A DNA stretch of 59,860 bases, from the NCBI GenBank assembly GCA_050633825.1, contig JBOEHG010000022.1, positions 1-59,860 on the forward strand, read 5' to 3'. The notes beneath the pieces were generated by a model. That model saw only the letters and a program-made list of their open reading frames with translations, searched no databases and was not told the origin of the DNA. Position 1 is the first letter of the stretch; the number at the start of each line of letters is the position of its first letter. This document shows, in pieces, positions 44,351 through 53,105 of the stretch. This DNA comes from CANLBN01 sp050633825 (GTDB taxonomy: Bacteria > Pseudomonadota > Gammaproteobacteria > Pseudomonadales > Cellvibrionaceae). Position numbers and translations under genes: made by a program.

Positions 44351-45187
44351 ATGAAACAAGAATTTCATATTAATGTTGTTACTGATAAAACCTCTGTGGT
44401 TAATTGCCTCGCAGAAGAAACCAATTTTTCAAAGCAGAAAATCAAGCAAATAATGAACAAAGGCGCTGTCTGGCTTGAAAATCATCAAGGCGTACACCGA
44501 ATAAGGAGAGCCAATAAACAAGCCAATAAAGACGCAATCATTCACTGTTACTACAATGAAAAATTACTCGAACAAATACCCCCAAGCCCTAAATTAATCG
44601 CAGATGAATTAGACTACAGCGTTTGGTTTAAACCTAGCGGCATTCTGTGCCAAGGCTCAAAATGGGGAGATCACTGTACGATTAATCGTTGGATAGAACA
44701 AAACTTTCATTTTTCCCAAAACAGTCAGCGCAACTGTTTTATTGTACATCGACTCGATAAAGCCACCAGCGGGCTCATGCTAGTAGCTCACACTAAAAGC
44801 AAAGCGGCTGAGCTCGCCTCACTGTTTAAAAAAAGATGGCTTGAAAAATATTATCATGCCGTTGTCAGTGGAAGATTCACAGAAAATGAAATCCTCCTTG
44901 ATAACCCCATCGATAATAAAGCTGCAAAAACTTGGGCAAGGTGTATTAGCTTCAATGAAGAAAAAAACCAATCACTGCTTGATGTAAAAATTGATACTGG
45001 CCGCAAACATCAAATCCGCATTCATCTTAGCCAATATGGCTACCCTATTATCGGTGATCGTCTGTATGGAAAAACCACAGATGACGATATCTTATTAAGA
45101 GCCTATTCCTTGACTCTCTTTTTTGACGAAAGCAAAACGCAGGTAAAACACTATCAACTACCTGAACAGCAAAATCTATTTATTTGA
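44351..45187 (+). CDS. RluA-family pseudouridine synthase
   Basis: 278 residues. Catalytic Asp136 is in IVHRLDKATSGLMLVAHT, the RluA-class signature; later family stretches are KYYHAVVSGRF and DTGRKHQIRIHLSQYGYPIIGDRLYG. The first 75 residues resemble an S4-like RNA-binding segment (NFSKQKIKQIMNKGAVWLEN). The target uridine (rRNA or tRNA) cannot be told, so no symbol. Probably co-transcribed with nadB (11-bp gap). Its last 12 bp overlap the end of the convergent ygfX. Confidence 0.9.
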   Translation: MKQEFHINVVTDKTSVVNCLAEETNFSKQKIKQIMNKGAVWLENHQGVHRIRRANKQANKDAIIHCYYNEKLLEQIPPSPKLIADELDYSVWFKPSGILCQGSKWGDHCTINRWIEQNFHFSQNSQRNCFIVHRLDKATSGLMLVAHTKSKAAELASLFKKRWLEKYYHAVVSGRFTENEILLDNPIDNKAAKTWARCISFNEEKNQSLLDVKIDTGRKHQIRIHLSQYGYPIIGDRLYGKTTDDDILLRAYSLTLFFDESKTQVKHYQLPEQQNLFI

Positions 45188-45643
45188 TTTTATAGAGTTT
45201 AATGTAGACTTGGTAATAATACGAATACGATGAAAATCATCTGCATCACAACAATCATACATTATGGGAAAGTAAATCGACCGATCGAAAACATTACTTA
45301 CTTGTAAAATAACCATATACCGTGACCAATAGTAACAGTGATCAACATTTAAGTGTTGGCTAGGCGCTATTGGGTCAGATAAACACCACTCTCCTTGATG
45401 CAACTTAAATTGGTACGCAGGAAAACGGCGCCATCGATGACAGAGTATGCCAAAGTGAATAAATAAACCAACAATAACAATCGATTGTAACCAGAGTGGA
45501 AAACGGGTCAAAAGAATCGATATCACAGCAGCGATATGCAGTAGACTATTCAATAGAATTAAAATACGGGATGATTGTATTTTAATCGAGCCTGTCAGTA
45601 AGCTAGTGGGTAATATTTTTTGCGTTTTTAGTGGTGGCTTCAC
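45176..45643 (-). CDS. YgfX (CptA)-like small inner-membrane protein
   Basis: 155 residues, two membrane helices at about 28-46 and 49-67, then a cytoplasmic domain containing FKLHQGEWCLSDP and YWSRYMVILQV. Size, topology and the position immediately after sdhE match YgfX, which was reported in E. coli as a toxin partner of SdhE (CptB) acting on the cytoskeleton, though SdhE's main role is now FAD assembly. The start is probably GTG 45643, which lies 41 bp inside sdhE, implying translational coupling. Sequence divergence is high in this family, so confidence is moderate. Confidence 0.75.
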   Translation of the reverse strand: MKPPLKTQKILPTSLLTGSIKIQSSRILILLNSLLHIAAVISILLTRFPLWLQSIVIVGLFIHFGILCHRWRRFPAYQFKLHQGEWCLSDPIAPSQHLNVDHCYYWSRYMVILQVSNVFDRSIYFPIMYDCCDADDFHRIRIITKSTLNSIKSNK

Positions 45644-45863
45644 GAATGATATTAACTATCCTTAGTAAATCTGTATTTTCAGGATCTTGCCGTTTTAAAA
45701 ACCAAGTAAACAAGTCCTGATCCTGCTCTTCTAGTAATTGCTCATAGAGCTTCTGATCACCAGCGTCTAATGTAGGGTAAACATCCTCAACGAAAGGTGC
45801 CAGTATTAAATCTAACTCTAACATACCTCGGCGACTGGCCCATAATAAACGATTTTTTTCCAT
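45603..45863 (-). CDS. sdhE: succinate dehydrogenase assembly factor SdhE (CptB)
   Basis: 86-residue helical protein that helps attach FAD covalently to SdhA and FrdA. The diagnostic RRGMLELD (11-18) is intact, as are FTWFLKRQDPEN and the following Arg/Glu helix. Typical length. It is divergent from ygfZ and overlaps ygfX by 41 bp. The same sdhE-ygfX-nadB-algU neighbourhood occurs in other gammaproteobacteria. A TATAAT at 45898-45903 in the 78-bp divergent spacer probably serves ygfZ on the other strand. Confidence 0.95.
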   Translation of the reverse strand: MEKNRLLWASRRGMLELDLILAPFVEDVYPTLDAGDQKLYEQLLEEQDQDLFTWFLKRQDPENTDLLRIVNIIREATTKNAKNITH

Positions 45864-45941
45864 TATATCTATTTGCTTTCTATTAATTAAACCCCATTAT
45901 AATAGCCTGACTTAAAATCACGAGTACTTTCTGGAAAGAAT

Positions 45942-46892
45942 ATGTCTGTTAGCTCCAATTTCACTGGCTTTGTCGATATTAATGATCGTGGGTTCCTGCT
46001 AATCAAGGGGCCTGATGCTAAAAAATTCCTTCAAGGTCAAGTAACCTGTGATATTGATCAATTGACTATTGAACAGGTAGTTAGCCTCTCTGTACTTGGC
46101 GCTCACTGTACTCACAAAGGCAGAATGCTTTTCAGTTTTCGCATATGCGCGCTGGGCGAGGATAGCCTGCTGCTCAGTATCTGCAAACCGCTTATAAATG
46201 ATTCATTGGCCGCTCTCAAAAAATACAGTGTCTTCTCTAAAGTGGATATAAGCGATGCTAGTAAACAGTATCGTCATATCGGTTATGTCGGTACTGATAC
46301 TGAAAACCTGTTCATAGATACCTCACAAATCGACACACTTGAAGTGAATCAAGCCTTACATCATGACAAGGGAATAGTAATTAAAACAGCTAATGATCAA
46401 TACGAATGTTGGCTAACACCTGAGGCAGTAGAACAACTGACCGCTAAGACCAATGAGCTCGGTGACCCTCAAATTTGGACTGCACTGACTATAGCAGCAG
46501 GCATAGGTGAAGTACGGCCTGAAACCGTTGAAGACTTTATCCCGCAAATGCTTAACTTCCAAGTTGTAGGGCAGGCTATCAGCTTTAATAAAGGCTGTTA
46601 CACAGGTCAGGAAGTTGTCGCACGTATGGAGTATTTAGGTAAACTTAAGCGTCATATGTATCGCCTAAGCTGTTCAGCTGATAGTAATGTCGTGCCGGGC
46701 ATGCCGCTATACAGCCCTACCAGTCGTCAAAGCATCGGCAATGTGGTGATATGTCAGATTATTGATGATAGCTATGAGTTTCTAGCTGTCACCACACAAG
46801 AGGCAATAGAAGCTGACGCAGTCTACATTGATGAAGATTGTCAAAAAAAAGTACAAGTGCTTACGCTCCCCTATGCTATAACTAAAGAATAA
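45942..46892 (+). CDS. ygfZ: folate-binding protein YgfZ (iron-sulfur cluster/tRNA thiolation factor)
   Basis: 316 residues of the GcvT-like fold. YgfZ helps maintain certain iron-sulfur enzymes such as MiaB. The signature K-G-C-Y-T-G-Q-E is at 217-224 with the essential Cys219, followed by VVARMEYLGKLKRHMYRL. N-terminal FLQGQVTCDI and SVLGAHCTHKGRMLFSF are family stretches. Divergent from sdhE and 23 bp upstream of an HDOD gene in the same direction. Confidence 0.94.
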   Translation: MSVSSNFTGFVDINDRGFLLIKGPDAKKFLQGQVTCDIDQLTIEQVVSLSVLGAHCTHKGRMLFSFRICALGEDSLLLSICKPLINDSLAALKKYSVFSKVDISDASKQYRHIGYVGTDTENLFIDTSQIDTLEVNQALHHDKGIVIKTANDQYECWLTPEAVEQLTAKTNELGDPQIWTALTIAAGIGEVRPETVEDFIPQMLNFQVVGQAISFNKGCYTGQEVVARMEYLGKLKRHMYRLSCSADSNVVPGMPLYSPTSRQSIGNVVICQIIDDSYEFLAVTTQEAIEADAVYIDEDCQKKVQVLTLPYAITKE

Positions 46893-46915
46893 CTCACTTT
46901 AGATGGAGCAAACCC

Positions 46916-47752
46916 ATGAGCGGGGTTGTTGAACAAGTCAGCCAAGAAATTGTCGCTGCAATCAAAGGGGATTCCCTTGTTTTACCAACGCTACCAGAAG
47001 TCGCGCTAAGAGTACGCGATGTCGCAGAAGATTCAGAGTCCAATCTAGATGATCTAGGTAAAGAGATTAGCAATGATCCTGCTCTATCTGCCCGTATCGT
47101 TAAAGTATCTAACAGCCCTCTATTTAGAGCATCCCAGGAAATTAAAGACCTTAAGATGGCTCTTATGCGCCTTGGGATGGAATACACGGCCAATATCGCT
47201 ACAGGCTTAGCCATGGAGCAAATGTTCCAAGCGACATCCAGTATTGTTGACCGACGGATGCGTGAAGTATGGCAACGTTCCAGTGAAATTGCCGGTATTT
47301 GCCATGTACTATGTCGGCACAGGACTTCTTTACACCCAGATCAAGCAACACTCGGCGGACTGACCCATCAAATTGGTGTGCTACCTATCTTAACTTTTGC
47401 GGAAGAACATCCTGTTTTACTTAAAGACAGTTTTTCACTCGATGCTGTTATCAAAAAACTGCACCCCGCCATTGGTAATGCCATCCTCAAAAAGTGGGAT
47501 TTCCCAAAAGAATTACAAAGAGTTCCTATTGACCACCTGAAATTTGATCGTGATATTCCAATAGCCGATTACGCTGATATTGTGACTGTTGCCATGCTAC
47601 AAAGTCATATGGGTAGCGAAACTGATATGGGTGACATTGACTACCAACATGTAACAGCGTTTGAACGACTTGGCCTTGAAGCAGATAGCCATATTCATTC
47701 CACCGACCTTAGTGAAGATATGGAAGCTGCATCTCAAATGCTGACATCATAA
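46916..47752 (+). CDS. HDOD domain-containing protein
   Basis: 278 residues, nearly all one HDOD domain (about 15-210), an HD-related fold that lacks phosphodiesterase activity and usually acts in signalling. Family cues: LPTLPEVALRVRDVA, ISNDPALSARIVKVSNSPLFR, LKMALMRLGMEYTANIA. No catalytic GGDEF, EAL or receiver domain is attached. The ATG at 46916 has GGAG about 9 bases upstream. It follows ygfZ, as in Pseudomonas, and converges on ung with an 18-bp gap. Confidence 0.9.
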   Translation: MSGVVEQVSQEIVAAIKGDSLVLPTLPEVALRVRDVAEDSESNLDDLGKEISNDPALSARIVKVSNSPLFRASQEIKDLKMALMRLGMEYTANIATGLAMEQMFQATSSIVDRRMREVWQRSSEIAGICHVLCRHRTSLHPDQATLGGLTHQIGVLPILTFAEEHPVLLKDSFSLDAVIKKLHPAIGNAILKKWDFPKELQRVPIDHLKFDRDIPIADYADIVTVAMLQSHMGSETDMGDIDYQHVTAFERLGLEADSHIHSTDLSEDMEAASQMLTS

Positions 47753-47770
47753 TTAAACTAGTATTAATAG

Positions 47771-48520
47771 CTACACCGATGGAAGCTGCCATTCAATGGG
47801 CAGATGACCTTTTGCTATCAACCATTCATTCGTTAATGAAAAATGCTGGTTACCAATAAACCCCCTATGAGCTGACAAGGGTGATGGATGCGGTGATTTC
47901 AGAATGTAATGCTTTGTTGCATCAATAAGCTGCCCTTTTTTCTGAGCGTAACTTCCCCACAATAAAAAAACCACGCCATCACAGTGCTCATTAACTACCT
48001 GAATTGCCTTGTCAGTAAACTGCTCCCACCCCTTTTTTTGATGAGAGCCTGCTGCCGCTTGCTCTACTGTCAACGTAGCATTAAGCATCAGCACGCCCTG
48101 CTCCGCCCAAGACTGCAAACAACCATGACTAGGCATGGCAATACCCAAATCCCGTTCAATTTCTTTAAAAATATTTAACAATGACGGTGGAAAGCGTACG
48201 CCGGGTAACACAGAAAAACAAAGTCCATGCGCCTGATTAGGTCCGTGATACGGATCCTGCCCTAGAATAACAACTTTCACTTTATTTAAAGGTGTACTGT
48301 TAAAAGCATTAAAAATAAGGCTGCCCTTGGGGAAAATCACCTTACCCTGACCCTTTTCATTGGCCAAGAACTGCTTAAGTTCCTGCATATAAGACTGCTC
48401 AAACTCTTCTCCAAGATATTTAAGCCAGCTGTCATCTAGTTTTATTACGTTGTTATTGATCACACTGTTATTCACGATTTCAACTCTTTTACGACTTTTT
48501 ATTACTGAACATTCTATCAT
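47771..48520 (-). CDS. ung: uracil-DNA glycosylase, family 1
   Basis: 249 residues from ATG 48520. It removes uracil from DNA. The catalytic-water motif GQDPYHGPNQAHGLCFSV (Asp) and the C-terminal HPSPLSAHRGF (catalytic His, leucine loop) are intact; VFLLWGSYAQKKG is the third family stretch. The first 25 residues (MIECSVIKSRKRVEIV...) have no E. coli counterpart and no strong ribosome-binding site, so a shorter start is possible. Convergent with the HDOD gene. Confidence 0.95.
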   Translation of the reverse strand: MIECSVIKSRKRVEIVNNSVINNNVIKLDDSWLKYLGEEFEQSYMQELKQFLANEKGQGKVIFPKGSLIFNAFNSTPLNKVKVVILGQDPYHGPNQAHGLCFSVLPGVRFPPSLLNIFKEIERDLGIAMPSHGCLQSWAEQGVLMLNATLTVEQAAAGSHQKKGWEQFTDKAIQVVNEHCDGVVFLLWGSYAQKKGQLIDATKHYILKSPHPSPLSAHRGFIGNQHFSLTNEWLIAKGHLPIEWQLPSV

Positions 48521-48628
48521 GGGCAATTACCATAAAGGCGCAAACATACAGTCGATTTCAGACTGGAAGTGTCTTTATAATCAACTATGCTTTTACTGAT
48601 AGTAATTGGACTTGGTATGTGATGAACT

Positions 48629-50308
48629 ATGAAAAACCTTAGCATTCGACAAAAAATACTGTTTTCCTCTGTAGCACCAGTCATTGTATTGGCGCTCGTA
48701 CTTATGTGGATCGTCTATAATAGCTCCCGCTCAGTGGCGGAAGAAACGTCTGGAATGATTAGCTTTTCCATGCTGGAATCGACTAAAGCAACCGTAAAAA
48801 ATAATGTCGATATGGCTGTCAGTGCTATTAAGCCCATTTATGACAAGGCTGATGCTGATGACGAAGAGGCAAAAAAACAAGTATTATCCATACTTCGAAG
48901 TATGGATTTTGACAACGGCAATTATATTTTTGTCTATCAATACGATGGTGTTAATCTAGCGACGCGCCCAAAACCCTCTCTAGAAGGGCGTAATCTGATT
49001 GACCTCAAGGACGCCAATGGAAAACTATTAATTAAAGATCTTATCGATATTGCCAAAAAAGGCGGCGACTTCTATCAGTACATTTGGTTTAATCCAGCCA
49101 ATGATCAAGATGAACCGAAAATGTCTTACTCAGTGGGACTTGAAAAATGGGGATGGATGATAGGCACCGGCGTCTACATGAATTATATCAATGAAGAGGT
49201 TGGCTTTATCCGTGATCAAATACACGAAGAAGCAAACAGCGCGGTTATCTTTGAGCTTATTGTGACACTAGTCGTTGTTGGATTAACTATTTTTGTAGGT
49301 TCGGTCTTTGCAGGCTATATAGCCAACCCAGTACAAGAAATGACAGAAATTATGGATGAGGTATCCGAAGGTGACCTTTCCGTGCGAATGAATTCTAATA
49401 CTGGAGATGAGATTGGCCAATTTGCCGATAAATTTAATGTTTTTCTGGAAAAAATCCACGGTATTATGACCAATATTTCCAGTAGCGCGAATCAGTTAGC
49501 TGAATCATCCAGTGATTTAAATTTAATTTCCAAAGAAACTTACGACGCTATTAGCCAACAAGACAGTGAAACTATTTCAATTGCATCCGCTGTAGAAGTC
49601 ATGTCAGGTAGCGCCCGAGAAATTGCCGCAAATGGTGATACAGTCAAAGAAGCGGCTAACGATGCAGGCTCAAAGACCAGTGAAGGTAGTGCTGCGGTAA
49701 AAGATAATTTAGACTCTGTTAAACTACTAGCCAATGACATCTCTCAAGCTGCTGAAGCCGTCAGTGCCGTCGAAAAACGAACCGATGAAATCCAGTCTAT
49801 GTTGGAAGTCATTCACTCAGTAACCGAACAAACAAACTTACTAGCGTTAAACGCAGCGATCGAAGCCGCTCGCGCAGGAGAACAAGGACGCGGTTTTGCG
49901 GTTGTGGCAGATGAAGTACGCTCTCTTGCTATGCGTAGTGCCGAATCCGCCGAAGAAATTCGTAAAATTATTGAAGGCTTGATTTCAGATACACAATCTG
50001 CGGTTAGCACAATGAATCTTTCAAGTGAACGTTCTCAAGAAAACTTGGAAAGAACCAACTTAGTTGCCAACTCACTCAACTCAATTGATGAAGCGATTCA
50101 GTCTATTTTGGAAAAAAGTGCTTATATTGCTAATGCCACGGAAGAACAAAATAACACTGCCCAAGAAATTGCAGATAATACCGGACGTATCAAAAATATC
50201 TCAACAACCAGTGCAGATAGAATGAAACAAACCAGAGATTCAAGCCAAAAGCTGGACGCATTGAGTAAAGATATGCTGAACAGTATTAACTTCTTTAAGT
50301 TTCATTAA
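48629..50308 (+). CDS. methyl-accepting chemotaxis protein with a single Cache domain
   Basis: 559 residues: membrane helix 1 (about 12-31), periplasmic single-Cache domain (about 38-190) with FDNGNYIFVYQYDGVNLATRP-type and GWMIGTGVYMNYI elements, membrane helix 2 (about 203-226), HAMP (about 230-282), and the signalling hairpin with QTNLLALNAAIEAARAGEQGRGFAVVADEVRSLA in place (about 405-440). No C-terminal CheR/CheB tether. sCache receptors often bind small organic acids; the ligand is unknown here. A strong bidirectional terminator separates it from lysS. Confidence 0.94.
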   Translation: MKNLSIRQKILFSSVAPVIVLALVLMWIVYNSSRSVAEETSGMISFSMLESTKATVKNNVDMAVSAIKPIYDKADADDEEAKKQVLSILRSMDFDNGNYIFVYQYDGVNLATRPKPSLEGRNLIDLKDANGKLLIKDLIDIAKKGGDFYQYIWFNPANDQDEPKMSYSVGLEKWGWMIGTGVYMNYINEEVGFIRDQIHEEANSAVIFELIVTLVVVGLTIFVGSVFAGYIANPVQEMTEIMDEVSEGDLSVRMNSNTGDEIGQFADKFNVFLEKIHGIMTNISSSANQLAESSSDLNLISKETYDAISQQDSETISIASAVEVMSGSAREIAANGDTVKEAANDAGSKTSEGSAAVKDNLDSVKLLANDISQAAEAVSAVEKRTDEIQSMLEVIHSVTEQTNLLALNAAIEAARAGEQGRGFAVVADEVRSLAMRSAESAEEIRKIIEGLISDTQSAVSTMNLSSERSQENLERTNLVANSLNSIDEAIQSILEKSAYIANATEEQNNTAQEIADNTGRIKNISTTSADRMKQTRDSSQKLDALSKDMLNSINFFKFH

Positions 50309-50359
50309 CAGCTATTCAACACTGCATTTGCTTGTAACAAAAAAGAGACTGTAAAATCA

Positions 50360-50388
50360 AAAAAGCCGTCATATATTGACGGCTTTTT
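50360..50388. terminator. bidirectional terminator between the Cache chemoreceptor and lysS
   Basis: A 12-bp perfect stem (AAAAAGCCGTCA / TGACGGCTTTTT) with a 5-base loop, U-tailed both ways. It serves the converging chemoreceptor (+) and lysS (-) genes. Confidence 0.94.
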
Positions 50389-50414
50389 ATTAGACATGAT
50401 AAAGCAATAGCAAA

Positions 50415-51920
50415 CTATTCTGGTCGCATATGCGGGAATAACAAGACATCTCGAATAGAAGGCGAGTCAGTCAATAGCATTACCAAACGATCAATGCCGA
50501 TACCCTCACCTGCTGTTGGCGGCAGGCCATATTCAAGCGCTCTGACATAGTCGGCATCATAATGCATAGCCTCATCATCACCCGCATCTTTTTCTGACAC
50601 TTGTTGTTGAAAACGTTCAGCCTGATCTTCAGCATCATTTAATTCTGAAAAGCCATTAGCGATTTCACGGCCACCGACAAAGAATTCAAAACGGTCGGTT
50701 ACAAAAGGATTATCATCACTGCGACGAGCCAAAGGTGATACTTCTGTTGGGTACTCGGTAATAAACGTTGGATCATCCAAACGATGTTCAACGGTTTTTT
50801 CAAAAATTTCAATTTGAACCTTACCTAAACCCCAACTGTCCTTTAAGGGAATTTGTAAGCCTTTCGCTATTTCACGAGCACCAGCTTCATCCGCTAAAGT
50901 ATCCGCTTTTATGTCAGGATTAAAATGTAAAATAGAATCAAATACGCTGATGCGTGTAAATGACTTGGCAAAATCATAAACCTTTTCTTCTGTCACTTCA
51001 CCATCGGCATTTTTAACAGTATTGATCACCTTAGTCGAGCCCAATACATTCTCGGCAATCCCGCGTAACATATTTTCAGTCAGATCCATCAAGTCATTAT
51101 AATCAGCATAAGCCTGATAAAATTCCAACATCGTAAATTCTGGATTATGTCGAGTAGACAAACCTTCATTACGGAAATTACGGTTAATTTCATAAACACG
51201 TTCAAAACCACCTACAACTAAACGTTTAAGGTATAGCTCTGGCGCAATGCGTAAATACATATCCATATCAAGCGCATTATGATGTGTGATAAAAGGCCGT
51301 GCCGTTGCGCCGCCGGGAATGGATTGCAACATCGGCGTTTCAACTTCAAGAAATTCATTATTATTAAGATATTGGCGAATATAACTAATCACCTGAGAAC
51401 GGACAGTAAAAGTGTCTCTGACTTCAGGGTTTACCATCAAATCAACATAACGCTGACGATAACGCAGCTCCTGATCCGCCAAGCCATGATATTTATCAGG
51501 CAACGGGCGAAGTGACTTGGTTAATAGTTGGAAAGATTCAAGATTGACATATAGGTCACCCTTCCCTGATTTATGTAAAGTACCCGTTACATTAACAATG
51601 TCCCCAATATCCCATAAACCACATGTCTCTTTTAAGGTTTTTTGGGCCTCTTTACTTGCATAAAGCTGAATACGCCCGCTGACATCTTGCAATACCATAA
51701 AAGGACCACGCTTAGCCATAACACGACCAGCAACAGACACTATATGACCCAGCGTCTCTAATTCTTCTTTTGTTTTTTCACCAAATTCTTGTTGCAGGTC
51801 GGCAGCTTTATGTTCCCGTGTTACCGTATTAGGAAACGCTACGCCTTGTTCACGGATAGTAGCCAATTTTTCTCGGCGTTCGGCAATTAATCGGTTTTCA
51901 TCTTGTTGTTCGTTTGACAT
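50415..51920 (-). CDS. lysS: lysine--tRNA ligase, class II
   Basis: 501-residue class IIb aminoacyl-tRNA synthetase. N-terminal OB-fold anticodon-binding domain (about 55-165, VSVAGRVMAKRGPFMVLQD); motif 2 FRNEGLSTRHNPEFTMLEFYQAY (about 265-287); motif 3 GEGIGIDRLVMLLT (near the C-terminus, followed by LFPHMRPE). Length and order match E. coli LysS/LysU. It is downstream of prfB in the same direction (89-bp gap), the conserved prfB-lysS pair. Confidence 0.97.
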   Translation of the reverse strand: MSNEQQDENRLIAERREKLATIREQGVAFPNTVTREHKAADLQQEFGEKTKEELETLGHIVSVAGRVMAKRGPFMVLQDVSGRIQLYASKEAQKTLKETCGLWDIGDIVNVTGTLHKSGKGDLYVNLESFQLLTKSLRPLPDKYHGLADQELRYRQRYVDLMVNPEVRDTFTVRSQVISYIRQYLNNNEFLEVETPMLQSIPGGATARPFITHHNALDMDMYLRIAPELYLKRLVVGGFERVYEINRNFRNEGLSTRHNPEFTMLEFYQAYADYNDLMDLTENMLRGIAENVLGSTKVINTVKNADGEVTEEKVYDFAKSFTRISVFDSILHFNPDIKADTLADEAGAREIAKGLQIPLKDSWGLGKVQIEIFEKTVEHRLDDPTFITEYPTEVSPLARRSDDNPFVTDRFEFFVGGREIANGFSELNDAEDQAERFQQQVSEKDAGDDEAMHYDADYVRALEYGLPPTAGEGIGIDRLVMLLTDSPSIRDVLLFPHMRPE

Positions 51921-52009
51921 AGTTGAGTGTCTATCTAAAAAATAAATGAATATCTAAGGTCTTAGTCAGTCAAAGAGCACTGACTCAGAGGTTCTTTATA
52001 AATAAGGTA

Positions 52010-53105
52010 TTACAAACCCGCTTTTAAGCTTGCTTCAATAAATTGGTCCAAGTCACCATCCAATACTGACTGACAGTTACTGGTTTGCACATTCGTGCGT
52101 AAATCTTTAATACGTTGATCATCCAATACATAAGATCGAATCTGACTACCCCAACCAATATCCGCCTTACTGTCTTCCATTGCTTGCTTATCGGCGTTTC
52201 GCTTAAGCATTTCCTGCTCATATAACCTAGCGCGTAGCATTTTCCAAGCCGCATCACGGTTTTGATGTTGAGAACGCTGGCTTTGACACTGAACCACTAT
52301 ACCAGAAGGTTCATGAGTCAATCGCACTGCTGAGTCAGTTTTGTTTACATGTTGGCCACCGGCTCCAGAAGCACGGTAGGTATCTTCTCGAATTTCTGAC
52401 TTGTCTACTTCTACTTCAAAATCATCATCAATTTCTGGGGACACAAATATAGAACAAAATGAAGTATGGCGACGATTACCCGAATCAAATGGTGACTTGC
52501 GTACCAATCGATGAACACCCGTCTCTGTTCTCAACCAACCAAAGGCATATTCACCCTCAAAACGGATAGTGGCACTTTTAATCCCAGCAACATCACCCGC
52601 TGAAGCTTCCTCCAAGGTTGTTTTAAAACCTTTATCGTCGCCCCAACGCAGATACATTCTCAATACCATTTCAGCCCAGTCTTGGGCTTCTGTGCCGCCA
52701 GAGCCTGACTGAATATCAAGGTAGGCGTTATTGGCATCGGTTTCACCTGAAAACATGCGACGAAATTCAAGTGTTGATAAATGAGCATTCAGCCTATCAA
52801 TATCCTGATCAACATCCGTCAAAGCAGACTCGTCGCCATCTTCTACGATCATATCCAACAGCTCACGCGTATCTTCGACGCCTTGATCAAGGTCATCAAT
52901 AGTTTGCACAACCTGCTCAAGGGAAGATCGCTCACGGCCTAACTCCTGAGCACGCGTCTGGTCATTCCACACATCCGGCTCAGCCAGTTCTAGCTCTACT
53001 TCAGTAAGACGTTCTTTCTTGCTATCGTAGTCAAAGGTACCCCCTAAGCGTATCGGTACGCTCTTGCAAATCACTTAGGGTAGTAAGGTAAGGATTAATT
53101 TCCAT
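52010..53105 (-). CDS. prfB: peptide chain release factor 2, expressed by programmed +1 frameshift
   Basis: RF2 releases peptides at UGA and UAA. The gene starts at ATG 53105 (MEINPYLTTLSDLQERTDTL) and meets an in-frame TGA after 24 codons. Translation continues in the +1 frame (DYDSKKERL...), giving 364 residues against 365 in E. coli. The slip site reads CTT-TGA-C (53036-53030) with the Shine-Dalgarno-like AGGGGG just upstream. The stop-recognition motif SPF (RKSPFDSG) and the catalytic GGQ (SGAGGQHVNKTD) are present. The first 31 bp overlap the 3' end of the nuclease gene. lysS follows. Confidence 0.97.
53030..53045 (-). promoter_or_regulatory. prfB programmed +1 ribosomal frameshift site
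   Basis: Minus strand: internal Shine-Dalgarno-like AGGGGG (53045-53040), three bases TAC, then CTT TGA C (53036-53030). Low RF2 leaves the UGA unread and the ribosome slips +1 on CUU, so RF2 controls its own synthesis. The element is the canonical one. Confidence 0.97.

Noticed and set aside
45176..45863. sdhE-ygfX as an active toxin-antitoxin module
   Set aside because: SdhE's flavin-assembly role is well established and the toxin activity of YgfX is disputed; sequence alone does not support calling it a toxin.
53031..53033. In-frame TGA in prfB as a pseudogene lesion or sequencing error
   Set aside because: It is the conserved programmed frameshift signal with its Shine-Dalgarno-like element; the gene is intact.
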